Below, piece after piece: positions 27,601 to 37,998 of a DNA stretch of 64,000 bases. The notes under the pieces were generated by a model. It had not been told where the DNA came from. It saw nothing but the letters and a program-made list of their open reading frames with translations, and ran no database searches. The translations under genes and the position numbers were made by a program. The DNA is from Volvox africanus (taxonomy: Eukaryota > Chlorophyta > Chlorophyceae > Chlamydomonadales > Volvocaceae): NCBI GenBank assembly GCA_030268105.1, contig BSDZ01000116.1, positions 726,001-790,000 of the forward strand, read 5' to 3'. Within the stretch, counting starts at the first letter, position 1; the number at the start of each line of letters is the position of its first letter.

Positions 27601-30600
27601 GGTGATGGCGTTGGTTGCAGCGTTGGTGGCGGCGATGTCGGTGATGGCGGACGTGGCGTTGGTGGCGTTGATGACAGTGGCGTGGGTGGCGTTGGTGGAG
27701 GCGTTGGTGGCGTTGGTGGCGTTGGTGGCGGTATTGGTGGTGGTGGCGGCTGTGGCGGAGATGGCGTGTGTGTCCGCGTTGGTGGCGGCGATAACGGTGA
27801 TGGCGGACGTGGCGTTGGTGGCGTTGATGACGTTGGTGGCGTGGGTGGCATTGGTGGAGGCGTTGGTGGCGTTGGTGGCGTTGATGGTGGCGTAAGTTGC
27901 GTTGGTGGCGTAAGTGGAGGCATTGGTGGCGTTGGTGGCGTTGGTGGCGTTGGCGGCGATCTCGGTGATGGAGGCTTTGGCGGTGATGGCGTTGGTTTCA
28001 GCGTTGGTGGCAGCGATGTCGGTGATGGCAACGTGGCGTTAGTGGCGTTGGTGGCGTTGATGACGTAAGTGGCGATCGTGGCGTTGGTGGAAGCGTTCGT
28101 GGCGTTGGTGGCGTTGATGGTGGCGTAAGTTGCATTGTTGACGGTGGAGGCGTTGGTGGCGTTCGTGGCATTGGTGGCGTTGATGGAGGCGTTGGTGGCG
28201 TTGCTGGCGGTATTGGTGGTGGTGGCGGCTCTGGCGGTGATGGCGTGTGTTTCGGCGTTGGTGGCGGCGATGTCCGTGATGGCGGACGTGGCGTTGGTGG
28301 CGTTGATGACGTTGGTGGCGTTGGTGGCGTTGGTGGAGGCGTTGGTGGCGTTGGTGGCGTTCGTGGCGTTGGTGGCGGTATTGGTAGTGGTGGCGGCTCT
28401 GGCGGTGATGGCGTTGGTTGCAGCTTTGGTGGTGGCGATGTCGGTGATGGCAACGTGGCGTTAGTGGCATTGGTGGCGTTGGTCGCGTTGGTGGCGTTGG
28501 TGGCGTTGGTGGAAGCGTTGGTGGCGTTGGTGGAGGCGTTGGTGGCGTAAGTTGCGTTGGTGGCGTAAGTGGAGGCGTTGGTGGCGTGGGTGGCGTTCGT
28601 GGCGTCGGTGGCGTTGGCGGCGATCTCGGTTGTGGAGGCTTTGGCGGTGATGGCGTTGGTTGCAGCGTTGGTGGCGGCGATGTCGGTGATGGCAACGTGG
28701 CGTTAGTGGCGTTGGTGGCGTTGGTGACGTAAGTGGCGATCGTGGCGTTGGTGGAAGCGTTCGTGGCGTTGGTGGCGTTGATGGTGGCGTAAGTTGCGTT
28801 GTTGACGGTGGAGGCGTTGGTGGCGTTCGTGGCGTTGGTGGCGTTGATGGAGGCGTTGGTGGCGTTGCTGGCGGTATTGGTGGTGGTGGTGGCTGTGGCG
28901 GTGATGGCGTGTGTGTCAGCGTTGGTGGCGTCGATGTCGGTTATGTCAACGTGGCGTTAGTGGCGTTGGTGGCGTTGGTCGCGTTGGTGGCGTTGGTGGC
29001 GTTGGTGGCGTTGGTGGAAGCGTTGGTGGCGTTCGTGGCGTTGATGGTGGCGTAAGTTGCGTTGGTGGCGTAAGTGGAGGCGTTGGTGGCGTTGGTGGCG
29101 TTCGTGGCATTGGTGGCGTTGGTGGCGTTGGTGGCGTTGGTGGCGTTCGTGGCATTGGTGGCATTGGTGGCGTTGGTGGCGTTGGTGGCGTTGGTGGCGT
29201 TGGTGGCGGTATTGGTGGTGGTGGCGGCTGTGGCGGAGATGGCGTGTGTGTCGGCATTGGCCGCGGCGATGTCGGTGATGGCCGACGTGGCGTTGGTGGC
29301 GTTGATGACGTTGGTGGCGTGGGTGGCGTTGGTGGAAGCGTTGGTGGCGTTGGTGGCGTTGATGGTGGCGTAAGTTGCGTTGGTGGCGTAAGTGGAGGCA
29401 TTGGTGGCGTTGGTGGCGTTCGTGGCGTTGGTGGCGTTGGCGGCAATCTCGGTGATGGAGGCTTTGGCGGTGATGGCGTTGGTTGCAGCGTTGGTGGCGG
29501 CGATGTCGGTGATGGCAACGTGGCGTTAGTGGCGTTGACGGCGTTGGTGACGTAAGTGGCGATCGTGGCGTTGGTGGAAGCGTTCGTGGCGTTGGTGGCG
29601 TTGATGGTGGCGTTAGTTGCGTTGTTGACGGTGGAGGCGTTGGTGGCGTTCGTGGCATTGGTGGCGTTGATGGAGGCGTTGGTGGCGTTGGTGGCGTTGG
29701 TGGTGGTATTGGTGGTCGTGGCGGCTGTGGCCGACATGGCGTGTGTGTCGGCGTTGGTGGCGGCGATGTCAGCGATAGCAGACGTGGCGTTGGTGGCGTT
29801 GATGACGTTAGTGGCGTGGGTGGCATTGGTGGAGGCGTTGGTGGCGTTGGTGGCGTTGATGGTGGCGTAAGTTGCGTTGGTGGCGTAAGTGGAGGCATTG
29901 GTGGCGTGGGTGGCGTTCGTGGCGTTGGTGGCGGTATTGGTGGTGGTGGCAGCTCTGGCGGTGATGGCGTTGGTTGCAGCGTTGGTGGCGGCGATGTCGG
30001 TGATGGCAACGTGGCGTTAGTGGCGTTGGTGGCGTTGGTGACGTAAGTGGCGATCGTGGCGTTGGTGGAAGCGTTCGTGGTGTTGGTGGCGTTGATGGTG
30101 GCGTAAGTTGCATTGTTGACAGTGGAGGCGTTGGTGGCGTTCGTGGCATTGGTGGCGTTGGTGGCGGTATTGGTGGTGGTGGCGGCTGTGGCGGAGATGG
30201 TGTGTGTGTAGGCGTTGGCGGCGGCGATGTCGGTGATGGCCGACGTGGCGTTGGTGGCGTTGATGACGTTGGTGGTGTGGGTGGCGTTGGTGGAAGCGTT
30301 GGTGGCGTTGGTGGCGTTGATGGTGGCGTAAGTTGCGTTGGTGGCGTAAGTGGAGGCGTTGGTTGCATTGGTGGCGTTCGTGGCGTTGGTGGCGTTGGCG
30401 GCATTGGTGGCGTTGATGGAGGCGTTGGTGGCGTTGCTGGCGGTATTGGTGGTGGTGGCGGCTCTGGCGGTGATGGCGTGTGTGTCAGCGTTGGTGGCGG
30501 CGATGTCGGTTATGGCAACGTGGCGTTAGTGGCGTTGGTGGCGTTGGTCGCGTTGGTGGCGTTGGTGGCGTTGGTGGAAGCGTTGGTGGCGTTGGTGGCG

Positions 30601-31265
30601 TTGATGGTGGCGTAAGTTGCGTTGGTGGCGTAAGTGGAGGCGTTGGTGGCGTTGGTGGCGTTCGTGGCATTGGTGGCGTTGGTGGCGTTGGTGGTGTTGG
30701 TGGCGTTCGTGGCATTGGTGGCGTTGGTGGCGTTGGTGGCGTTGGTGGCATTGGTGGCGTTGGTGGCGGTATTGGTGGTGGTGGCGGCTGTGGCGGAGAT
30801 GGTGTGTGTGTAGGCGTTGGCGGCGGCGATGTCGGTGATGGCCGACGTGGCGTTGGTGGCGTTGATGACGTTGGTGGTGTGGGTGGCGTTGGTGGAAGCG
30901 TTGGTGGCGTTGGTGGCGTTGATGGTGGCGTAAGTTGCGTTGGTGGCGTAAGTGGAGGCGTTGGTTGCATTGGTGGCGTTCGTGGCGTTGGTGGCGTTGG
31001 CGGCAATCTCGGTGATGGAGGCTTTGGCGGTGATGGCGTTGGTTGCAGCGTTGGTGGCGGCGATGTCGGTGATGGCAACGTGGCGTTAGCGGCATTGGTG
31101 GCGTTGGTGACGTAAGTTGCGATCGTGGTGTTGGTGGAAGCGTTGGTGGCGTTGGTGGCGTTGGTGGTGGCGTTAGTTGCATTGGTGACGGTGGCGGCGT
31201 TGGTGGCGTTGGTGGCGTTGGTGGCGTTGGTGGAGGCGTTGGTGGCGTTGGTGGCGTTGATGGTG
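24645..31265 (+). repeat. GTTGGTGGC minisatellite, main array (6.6 kb)
   Basis: This is an almost uninterrupted array of the 9-bp unit GTTGGTGGC and one-base variants (GTTGATGGC, GTTCGTGGC, ATTGGTGGC). It has a higher-order pattern of several hundred bp marked by recurring GGCGTAAGTTGCGTTGG, GGCGGCGATGTCGGTGATGG and GGTGGTGGCGGCTGTGGCGG segments. The plus strand is G-rich and could form G-quadruplexes. Because 9 is divisible by 3, all frames stay open over hundreds of codons on both strands (Gly/Val-rich, Ala/Leu/Val-rich, and Pro/Thr/Ser-rich). The Pro/Thr frames superficially resemble volvocine cell-wall proteins, but no signal peptide or non-repetitive domain is attached. Confidence 0.9.
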
Positions 31266-32357
31266 CACTATAACAACAGATTCGTGCATTAGGCTCTCGT
31301 TAGGCTGTGTTAGGGCGCGTATGTGTGCGTAAGGCTGCGTTTTGTGCGTTAGAGGTTGTGTTAGCCTAAGGCGAGCCTAACGCAAAGAAATAGAAAACTT
31401 GACAGAACGTCTGTTATAGTGCGTCGTTTTCAAGTTCGTTTAAATGAAAACAATATTTATAATGATTATAAAAGTTCCCTGTAATTTTTTTTACGTTTCG
31501 TGGTGCTCGAAAATCGGGGGCTTGCGTATGTTCTAAAGTGAGCCTAACGCAAACCTAACGCACGCAATCGCAAACCTAACGCACATGTTAACTTTACGCA
31601 AACAGCTTGCGTATATCTTGCGTACAGTGTGTTACGATACGCACGTAATGCACTGTAATGCAGTTTACGCAAAGTTTATGTAGATAGTGCATAATAATGT
31701 TCGGAGCACGGGTTTGCCGGATTTATTTAGTTTGCTTACTTGCTCTTATTGTGCAGTAGTCTCGAGACTTTGTGCATAAAATATCTTCAAAGTTAATTTC
31801 AATTTAGGATAGCACTATGAATACTAGTCGTTGTACAAGAGATTGCTCTGGTGAACGCTTGTTAACATCGCTAAATCGCTACCATTATACGAATTTAGAA
31901 CCTGTACATGTGGCTTACTTTATAACATAGAACTCTGAAGTGCCACACATGGCTGTTCAGGGCTACCTTTCTAATTATGGAAGGCTTTCTAATTATTGAG
32001 CAGCAAGCTGCCAGAGTTAGCAAGTCTGGGTAAGGACCGAGGAAATTTGGCAACAGCAAACCTTACACAGTAGCCAGGCAACAATGTTTCCAGATGGAGA
32101 CCCAAACAAAGTCACCAAGAGCCACAGTTACACATCGAGCAGGCCCCAAAAATTAGATAGCCTTGTCCGGCAAGCATCATAGCAGCTTGGCGTATGTGTG
32201 AAAATTGACCATGAAAACGAGCATGTGTGAGAGGTACTCTATGACCCCAATGCTTCCCCAATCCAGACATATTGCAATGCAGAATAGTTCAATCGCTGCA
32301 CGGGAATGAATAGTTCAACGGATTCACGCCACAATTTTCAGCACGGTCATTATTTTG

Positions 32358-32806
32358 TCATTGCATCAAAAACGTCATGCACATTCCTAACCAGAATTGT
32401 TTCATGGCTCCAGAAACTCCAAGCACGTGCCTAAGCCGATGACGGCGCTGTACTGAGGGCTGCCCAGAACCCTTGCCTTCCATCCCATCCTGCTGGCCCT
32501 GGCTCCCAAGACAGGGCACATAGACGGGGCATCTCAAGTACAAACGTTGCAATGGTGATTCTAAACATCCTCGTCACAATGAAGTCACTTCTCATTGCTA
32601 CTAAAACCAGGAAGAGCCAAGCTTTGAGCCAAGCGGCTGCTGCCTTGGTCGATGCCATCTAGCAGATCCGATGCAATGTTGCCTTCTAGTGGCTCCCTTC
32701 CAGGCATGACACACTGAAAATGTTCCTGACTTTCAGGGGAAAAGTGTTTTCGGGATGTAAAGAGTTTCATACGGGACTTTCCATCATAAGCAGAAGGCGG
32801 CTCCAT
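32358..32806 (-). other. Unassigned overlapping ORFs inside the nested element
   Basis: Two minus-strand frames of 73-75 codons overlap here (32806-32585, beginning MEPPSAYDGKSRMKLF, and 32658-32431). Composition is somewhat coding-like, but I found no splice partners and no family motif. They may be remnants of an element gene. Confidence 0.2.
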
Positions 32807-33569
32807 TTGTTACTGAAGCAATTATTATTTCTTTACAAATATATGATTAGCTGTTGATGCTGCAGAAATTATACGTATGCTGCCTGCGCAAGCAAGGTTG
32901 TCCAATAGAACTGCTACCGTATGACATGGACGACCTGACGACTGTGTACAATGGGTGGCATTAAATGTACATATAAAGGATGTTGTAAAGCAGGGTTACG
33001 AAACATTGTTGCTTACATGGGATTGATTGGCAGCCGCACAACCCTGGACGGAGTACGGAAGCACTACTCTTCGCTTTTTAAGTAGTACGTATGCATAAGA
33101 TTTGTATTTTACTTAAACTAGTAAAAGAATAAATTTTTTTCCTGCGTTTATTTTTGTCGTGTACGAAATACTTTATTGCCACCAACCCGCAGAAAAACGG
33201 CCGAAATGACGTGCCATTAGGAACTCATAATGGGCGCCCTAGCAAAGGCCAAAAGCAGCCCGCGCATGGTGAAGATGCATCGATGATGGTGCTGGCTGCC
33301 AATGCAGCTAGCATAGATCAGAAGGAGAAGGAGGTCAAGGCCGCTAGACGCTGACAGGTTAGTGCAAATACTAGTAGTACGGAGAGTGGATGATGGGGTG
33401 TGCAAATTACCAGGCGCGCTTAGCAAAATTATTGCTGGATGGGTGATGTACATTACGGATCTCATATACAGGGATGTACAGATCATTAATGTCCTTTAAC
33501 CTGTTTTCTCCTTTCTGTCTTTTATGTAATTGTTCCTATTCTCCCCAAACGTACTTCCTTTTTATGTAG

Positions 33570-34533
33570 GCAAAGAGTTCACAGCCCTCTACGACAAGGA
33601 ACTCCAGCAGGAAAGCTAGGAACTCAAGCAAGGCGGCAGCAAAAAAGGTACAGCCCATTCATCCTGTCTTCCTGTTTTATTGAGCTGTAATTTCATGTTT
33701 CGTTATATTCTTTTCATTTGCTGTGTGCTTTGTCGTTTGATGTACCATATGTCGATTTATTTTTCTCTTTTTTGATAGAAATTGTAAGCTTGTAATTTCT
33801 CAAATCATATATGTATGCTAATGTCGGCCCTTGAAGACAACGAACGATGACAATGTGCGGCCATCCATGAAAGTGAGGCGACCAAGCACGGGCACCAAAA
33901 GAAAGGTACGAAATATTGAGGTCAGACATTACTTACTTTTTAATATAACCTTTTTATTACTACCAAGTCCCTTCACGTATTTTGGACCAGCAGGTGCCAT
34001 TAGAAGACAAGTCTACGGATGACGATGACAGTTACGACCACCAGGGACAGAAGGTAACTTCCTTAGTTCAGCTTATTATCTAAATTTCCTTCATGTTTGA
34101 ATGTATAATTATAATATGTGTTGTTTCGAATGATAAAGGTCAAGAGTGTTTTGGAAGGTGTGCAATGTACACGGGCACTACGTCAACGTGGGAGCTCAGG
34201 GAGTTAGCAGAAACAGGTAACAAAGTGTCCAAGTACATAGTACAGCAAATGAAAGACTATGCTTTTAGAATGATTAGTGGTACTTAAAAGCACTGCCCAC
34301 CCTAGACATGATTAAGATTATTGTAACCGGAAATGATAATTGCTGAGTGGTGACAGCTTAATTTACATTTATACATATGCATGTAAATAAGTATAATTTT
34401 CCTTTTCTAAACTTTTCAGGAGTTGCTTGAGGAGGAGGTGAGCAAGGACAAGAAGATTGAGGACGAGCAGGATGACGCCACCATGACGCCACCAGTGCGC
34501 CAGAGGAGGACGACAACAGAGAGAGTGAAATAG
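33570..34533 (+). CDS. Small spliced gene of charged low-complexity protein (nested-element cargo)
   Basis: Four exons, all in phase 0 and the first three ending AAG/GT, are 33570-33647, 33837-33905, 33994-34053 and 34420-34533. Each is preceded by a usable AG acceptor. They give 106 residues plus a stop: a basic Ser/Arg/Lys stretch (NSSRKARNSSKAAAKK), a second basic stretch ending TGTKRK, an acidic patch (KSTDDDDSYD), and a charged helical end (ELLEEEVSKDKKIEDEQ) finishing RRTTTERVK. The 5' exon is uncertain. An open stretch at 33,190-33,351 (KNGRNDVPLGTH onward) precedes it but has no convincing donor. An additional open segment at 34,140-34,284 may be an alternative exon. The composition suggests a nuclear nucleic-acid-binding protein, but no family is recognised. 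Its position inside the element makes it likely element cargo. Confidence 0.45.
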
Positions 34534-35559
34534 AAGACTATTAGATAGAACTAACATCTAACATGTTTGTTTCTAAGCTTATATTAGAGCGGGCTGCTAA
34601 ATGTGCGGTGGCAGATGAAGTTAGGATGTATGTACCTAATGATGATTGAAATGATTGGTGCATGGTACAAATGATTATTGAATTCATAAACAAAATTTGA
34701 TTGGCAGGATTGGATGTGTAGAAATTTGATTGTTTCGTTGAATTAATGCATACTCACCAATGGCTGCTTACCTGGATGCTTTCCGAATATTGAACTGTAA
34801 ATTATTGCCTGGAATATTTTCATCTATCAAAACTGAAATCCTATTGATATTCTTCATAACAGCTACGTACATTACGACAGGATAGTTTCCGTGCACACAA
34901 AAATAATTCTGCAGCGGGTGGGCAAAACAGCAAACAATAACAGGAATGATAACTGAAACAGTAAAGAAATAACCAGAACGACCAAAAGTAGTTATAGTGA
35001 GCAAGAATGCGAGGCTGCCTCGTACGCAAAGCGAAAGTGGCGCGAATGTTGCTATCGCACGCGTAAGACCTTGCGAAAGCATGCGAATATGTTAGTTACA
35101 TGCGTTTAAAACTTTTACGCAACCCACAACTGCTACCTGTGTACGCATTATTCGCAGCATACGCAAGCATGCGTTAATGCGCGTTAGGCGTGCGTATATT
35201 GTGCGTTAGAGAACTTTAACTTCCATGCACGCTATATATTTTTGCTTGCGTATGGGCCTAACGCACACCTTAGGATCTATGTGGGTGCGTTTGACATTGC
35301 GTAAGTTCGCGTTAGGTTGCGTTAGCTAACGCAAAGTAAACGCAAACATTTTCGTTCCCTCCCAAAAACGTTTATTTGCAATTGCGTTAGGTGCGTAAGG
35401 ATTGTGTTAGCGATACGCAAGCAATAATGCAATGCGTTTGATTTGTGTTAGGCTTTGCGTTAGCTCGCGTTAGTTCGCGTTAAGCTTGCGTTAGGCTTGC
35501 GTTAGGGGTCCCTAACGCGAGCCTAACGCGAGCTAACGCACGAATTCCTTGTTATAGTG

Positions 35560-36827
35560 TGATGGCGTGGGTGGCAGCGTTGGTGGCGGTGATCTCTGTG
35601 ATGGCAGACGTGGCGTTGGTGGCGTTAGTGACTTTGGTGGCATTGTTGGCATTGGTGACGTTGGTGGAGGCGATGGCGGCCTTGGTGGCATTGATAGAGG
35701 CGTAAGGGGCGTTAATGGCCTTGGCGGCGTTGGTGGAGTTGGTGAAGTTGGTGACGTTGGTAGCGATCGTGGCGTTGGTGCAAGCGTTAGTGGCGTTGGT
35801 GGCGTTGATGGTGGCGTTAGTTGCGTTGGTGACGGTGGAGGCGTTGGTGGCATTGGTGGCGTTGGTGGAGGCGTTGGTGGCGTTGGTGGCGGTATTGGTG
35901 GTGGTGGCGGCTCTGGCGGTGATGGCGTGTGTGGCGGCGTTGGTGCGGCGATGTCGGTGATGGCGGCTGTGGCGGTGATGGCGTTGTTTGCAGCATTGGT
36001 GGCGGCGATGTCGGTGATGGCAACGTGGCGTTAGTGGCGTTGGTTGTGTTGGTGACGTTGGTAGCGATCGTGGCGTTGGTGGAAGCGTTGGTGGTGTTGA
36101 TGGTGGCGTAAGTTGCGTTGGTGACGGTGGAGGCGTTGGTGGCGTTGGTGGCGTTGATGGAGGCGTTGGTGGCGTTGGTGGCGGTATTGGTGGTGATGGC
36201 GGCTGTGGCGGTGATGGCGTGTGTGGTGGCGTTGGTGGCGGCGATGTCGGTGATGGCGGCTGTGGCGGTGATGGCGTTGGTTGCAGCGTTGGTGGTGGCC
36301 ATGTCGGTGATGGCAACGTGGCGTTAGTGGCGTTGGTGGCGTTGGTGGCGTTCGTGGCGTTGATGGTGGCGTTGGTGGCCTTGATGGTGGCGTAAGTTGC
36401 GTTAATGACGGTGGAGACGTTGGTGGCGATCGTGGCGTTGGTGGCGTTGATGGAGGCGTTGGTGGCGTTGGTGGCGGTATTGGTGGTGGTGCCGGCTCTG
36501 GCGGTGATGCCGTGTGTGGCGGCGTTGGTGGCGACGATGTTGGTGATGGCGGCTGTGGCGGTGGTGGCGTTGGTTGCAGCGTTGGTGGCGGCGATGTCGG
36601 TGATGGCAACGTGGCGTTAGTGGCGTTGGTGACGTTGGTGGCGATCGTGGCGTTGGTGGAGGCATTGGTGGCGTTGATGGCGTTGATGGTGGCGTAAGTT
36701 GCATTGGTGACGTTGGAGGCGTTGGTGGCGTTGGTGGCGTTGGTGGCGGTGGCGTTGGTGGCGTTGGTGGCGTTGATGGAGGCGTTAGTGGCGTTGGTGA
36801 CGTTGGTGGAGGCGTTGGTGGAGGCCA
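35560..36827 (+). repeat. GTTGGTGGC minisatellite, right block
   Basis: This is the continuation of the main array beyond the nested element, with the same unit, orientation and higher-order segments (GGCGGCGATGTCGGTGATGG recurs). Together with the left part, the array was at least 7.9 kb before the nested insertion. It abuts the right inverted-repeat arm. Confidence 0.88.
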
Positions 36828-37998
36828 AACAAGTTGCGGCCAAAGCTATGGGTTAATGCTTGAAAGCATCGCTTGAGTGTTGTTGGGTTTTCAGCTTTCC
36901 TTTTTAGCTGAACCATATTCGATTAGTTGCAATTATACTGAAGCTAGAGCCCTTAGGCGCAAAGAACCCAAACGCCTTATTCCGCGATGCTGCGTCTGGA
37001 ATGGGAAAGATATAAAACCTGTATGACTCGTATCAGAAAAGCATAAGTAGATGTATCATATTGAAATTAGCAATTAGGTATTCAGCATTCATAGGGATGC
37101 GTGATGGACATAAAAGTCTCAGGCTAGAGCCATAAGGGTATACCCTTATCACCAGCTTCGCATAACTCATACTTTATTTCTAAACGGATTTTGATATTAT
37201 ATTATTTCCTAGTTGTGATTTTGGAAGTTTTTTCTTTTTGGCAAACGCTATTGTATATCGTATCTTCGTACCCTGGGACAACTGAAGTAACGAGAATCCG
37301 TCAATCGTCAAGCCACCACGCATATTCTTCAATTTGTATAACTCAGCATTTCCTCCCTGATATAGCCATAGCTGCGTCGCGGCTGAGCTTAGCGAGAACT
37401 CCGAACGCCTCCTGCATCCACTTTGCGAATAGTTTGCCGAGGGCAGAGGAAGAACTGTTTGCTTTTTGTATTTTTATCTTTGATGCAGAACACTATTTAA
37501 CATTCCCGGGTCGCCTGTGTTGCGCCAAGCTGGCGGCAGCCAGCTTGCTTTACCTCAGATGTAATATAACTCAAGGTAGCTATATAATATAGCAATGAAG
37601 CTAGCAGATATTCATATTCGCCAGTATGCGCCTCGAAGCACCTGTGAGACAGCGGAGGACAAATACTGGCGACACTTTAAAGCGCCCATAGTCTCAAAAC
37701 AGATGCGTTCGGGATACCCGATGCGCAGAATCCCGCATCGGTGCCTGTGGAATTCCCCATTCCCGTAGGATTTACACCGACATCGCATTTACCCTGTCGC
37801 CGCAGTTTGGCGCCATCAGTCATATTGACTTCTGCCAGCAGTATCCGTTCAAGGTGTCAGTTACCGCATCAACACGGTTAAGACTCTGTGTCTTGCCAAT
37901 TATCAATCGGTCCTGGGAATGGGGGTTAAGACACGACCCCCCAGGTAATCAGGCAACGTAATCCGGCACAAACACCCATACGTGTGAGCACTGGATAC
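36828..37998 (-). repeat. Right inverted-repeat arm
   Basis: This 1,171-bp arm is the reverse complement of the left arm (18216-19380). It is slightly longer because of a short insertion near 37,375. A 133-codon ORF on the plus strand (37191-37592) is the counterpart of the left-arm ORF. Confidence 0.9.

Larger units (their letters stand above)
31266..35559. mobile_element. Nested 4.3-kb DNA element with CACTATAAC termini
   Basis: The ends are inverted repeats: CACTATAACAACAGATTCGT at 31266 and its near reverse complement ending GTTATAGTG at 35559, each followed inward by TTCGTGC. Flanks are TGATGGTG (31258-31265) and TGATGGCG (35560-35567), an 8-bp target duplication with one mismatch, in the middle of the GTTGGTGGC array. 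Several hundred bp inside each end are packed with subterminal words of the type GCGTTAGG and CCTAACGC in both orientations (31,290-31,680 and 35,080-35,545). An extra inverted copy of the terminus (TGTTATAGTG) sits at 31412-31421. An 8-bp duplication suits hAT, P or KDZ-type superfamilies better than CACTA/EnSpm, which makes 3 bp. No DDE transposase was recognised, so the copy is probably non-autonomous. The AT-rich core carries a small spliced gene. Confidence 0.75.
18216..37998. mobile_element. 19.8-kb foldback-like inverted-repeat element
   Basis: Two arms in inverted orientation (18216-19380 and 36828-37998) bound the unit. Their outer ends read GTATCCAGTGCTCACACG on each side. If the terminus is taken as TCCAGTGCTCACACG, both ends are flanked by TA, as for Tc1/mariner-like target duplications; no longer direct duplication is visible. 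The interior is dominated by tandem subrepeats, C-rich on the plus strand near the left arm and G-rich near the right arm. Inverted repeats built from tandem subrepeats are the hallmark of foldback elements such as Drosophila FB. I see no transposase, so if mobile it would depend on another element. A second element is nested at 31,266-35,559. The unit lies inside an exon of a minus-strand gene. Confidence 0.7.

Noticed and set aside
24585..31182. Long Pro/Thr/Ser-rich ORFs (up to 704 codons) on the minus strand, resembling hydroxyproline-rich wall proteins
   Set aside because: They follow from a 9-bp tandem unit that keeps several frames open on both strands. No signal peptide, non-repeat domain or splice signal is attached.
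31266..35559. Nested element as a CACTA/EnSpm transposon
   Set aside because: The terminus begins CACTA, but the flanking duplication is 8 bp rather than 3 bp and no TNPD-like transposase is seen.
24777..36697. Gly/Val-rich and Leu/Val/Ala-rich ORFs on the plus strand (apparent hydrophobic proteins)
   Set aside because: Same repeat artefact in other frames; the hydrophobic pattern is purely the repeat.
18216..37998. Large element as a Polinton/Maverick or integrated giant-virus fragment
   Set aside because: No polymerase, integrase, ATPase or capsid-like coding sequence; the interior is tandem repeat plus a nested element.
18216..37998. Tandem repeat arrays as CRISPR
   Set aside because: Units are contiguous, without unique spacers, in a eukaryotic context with no cas genes.
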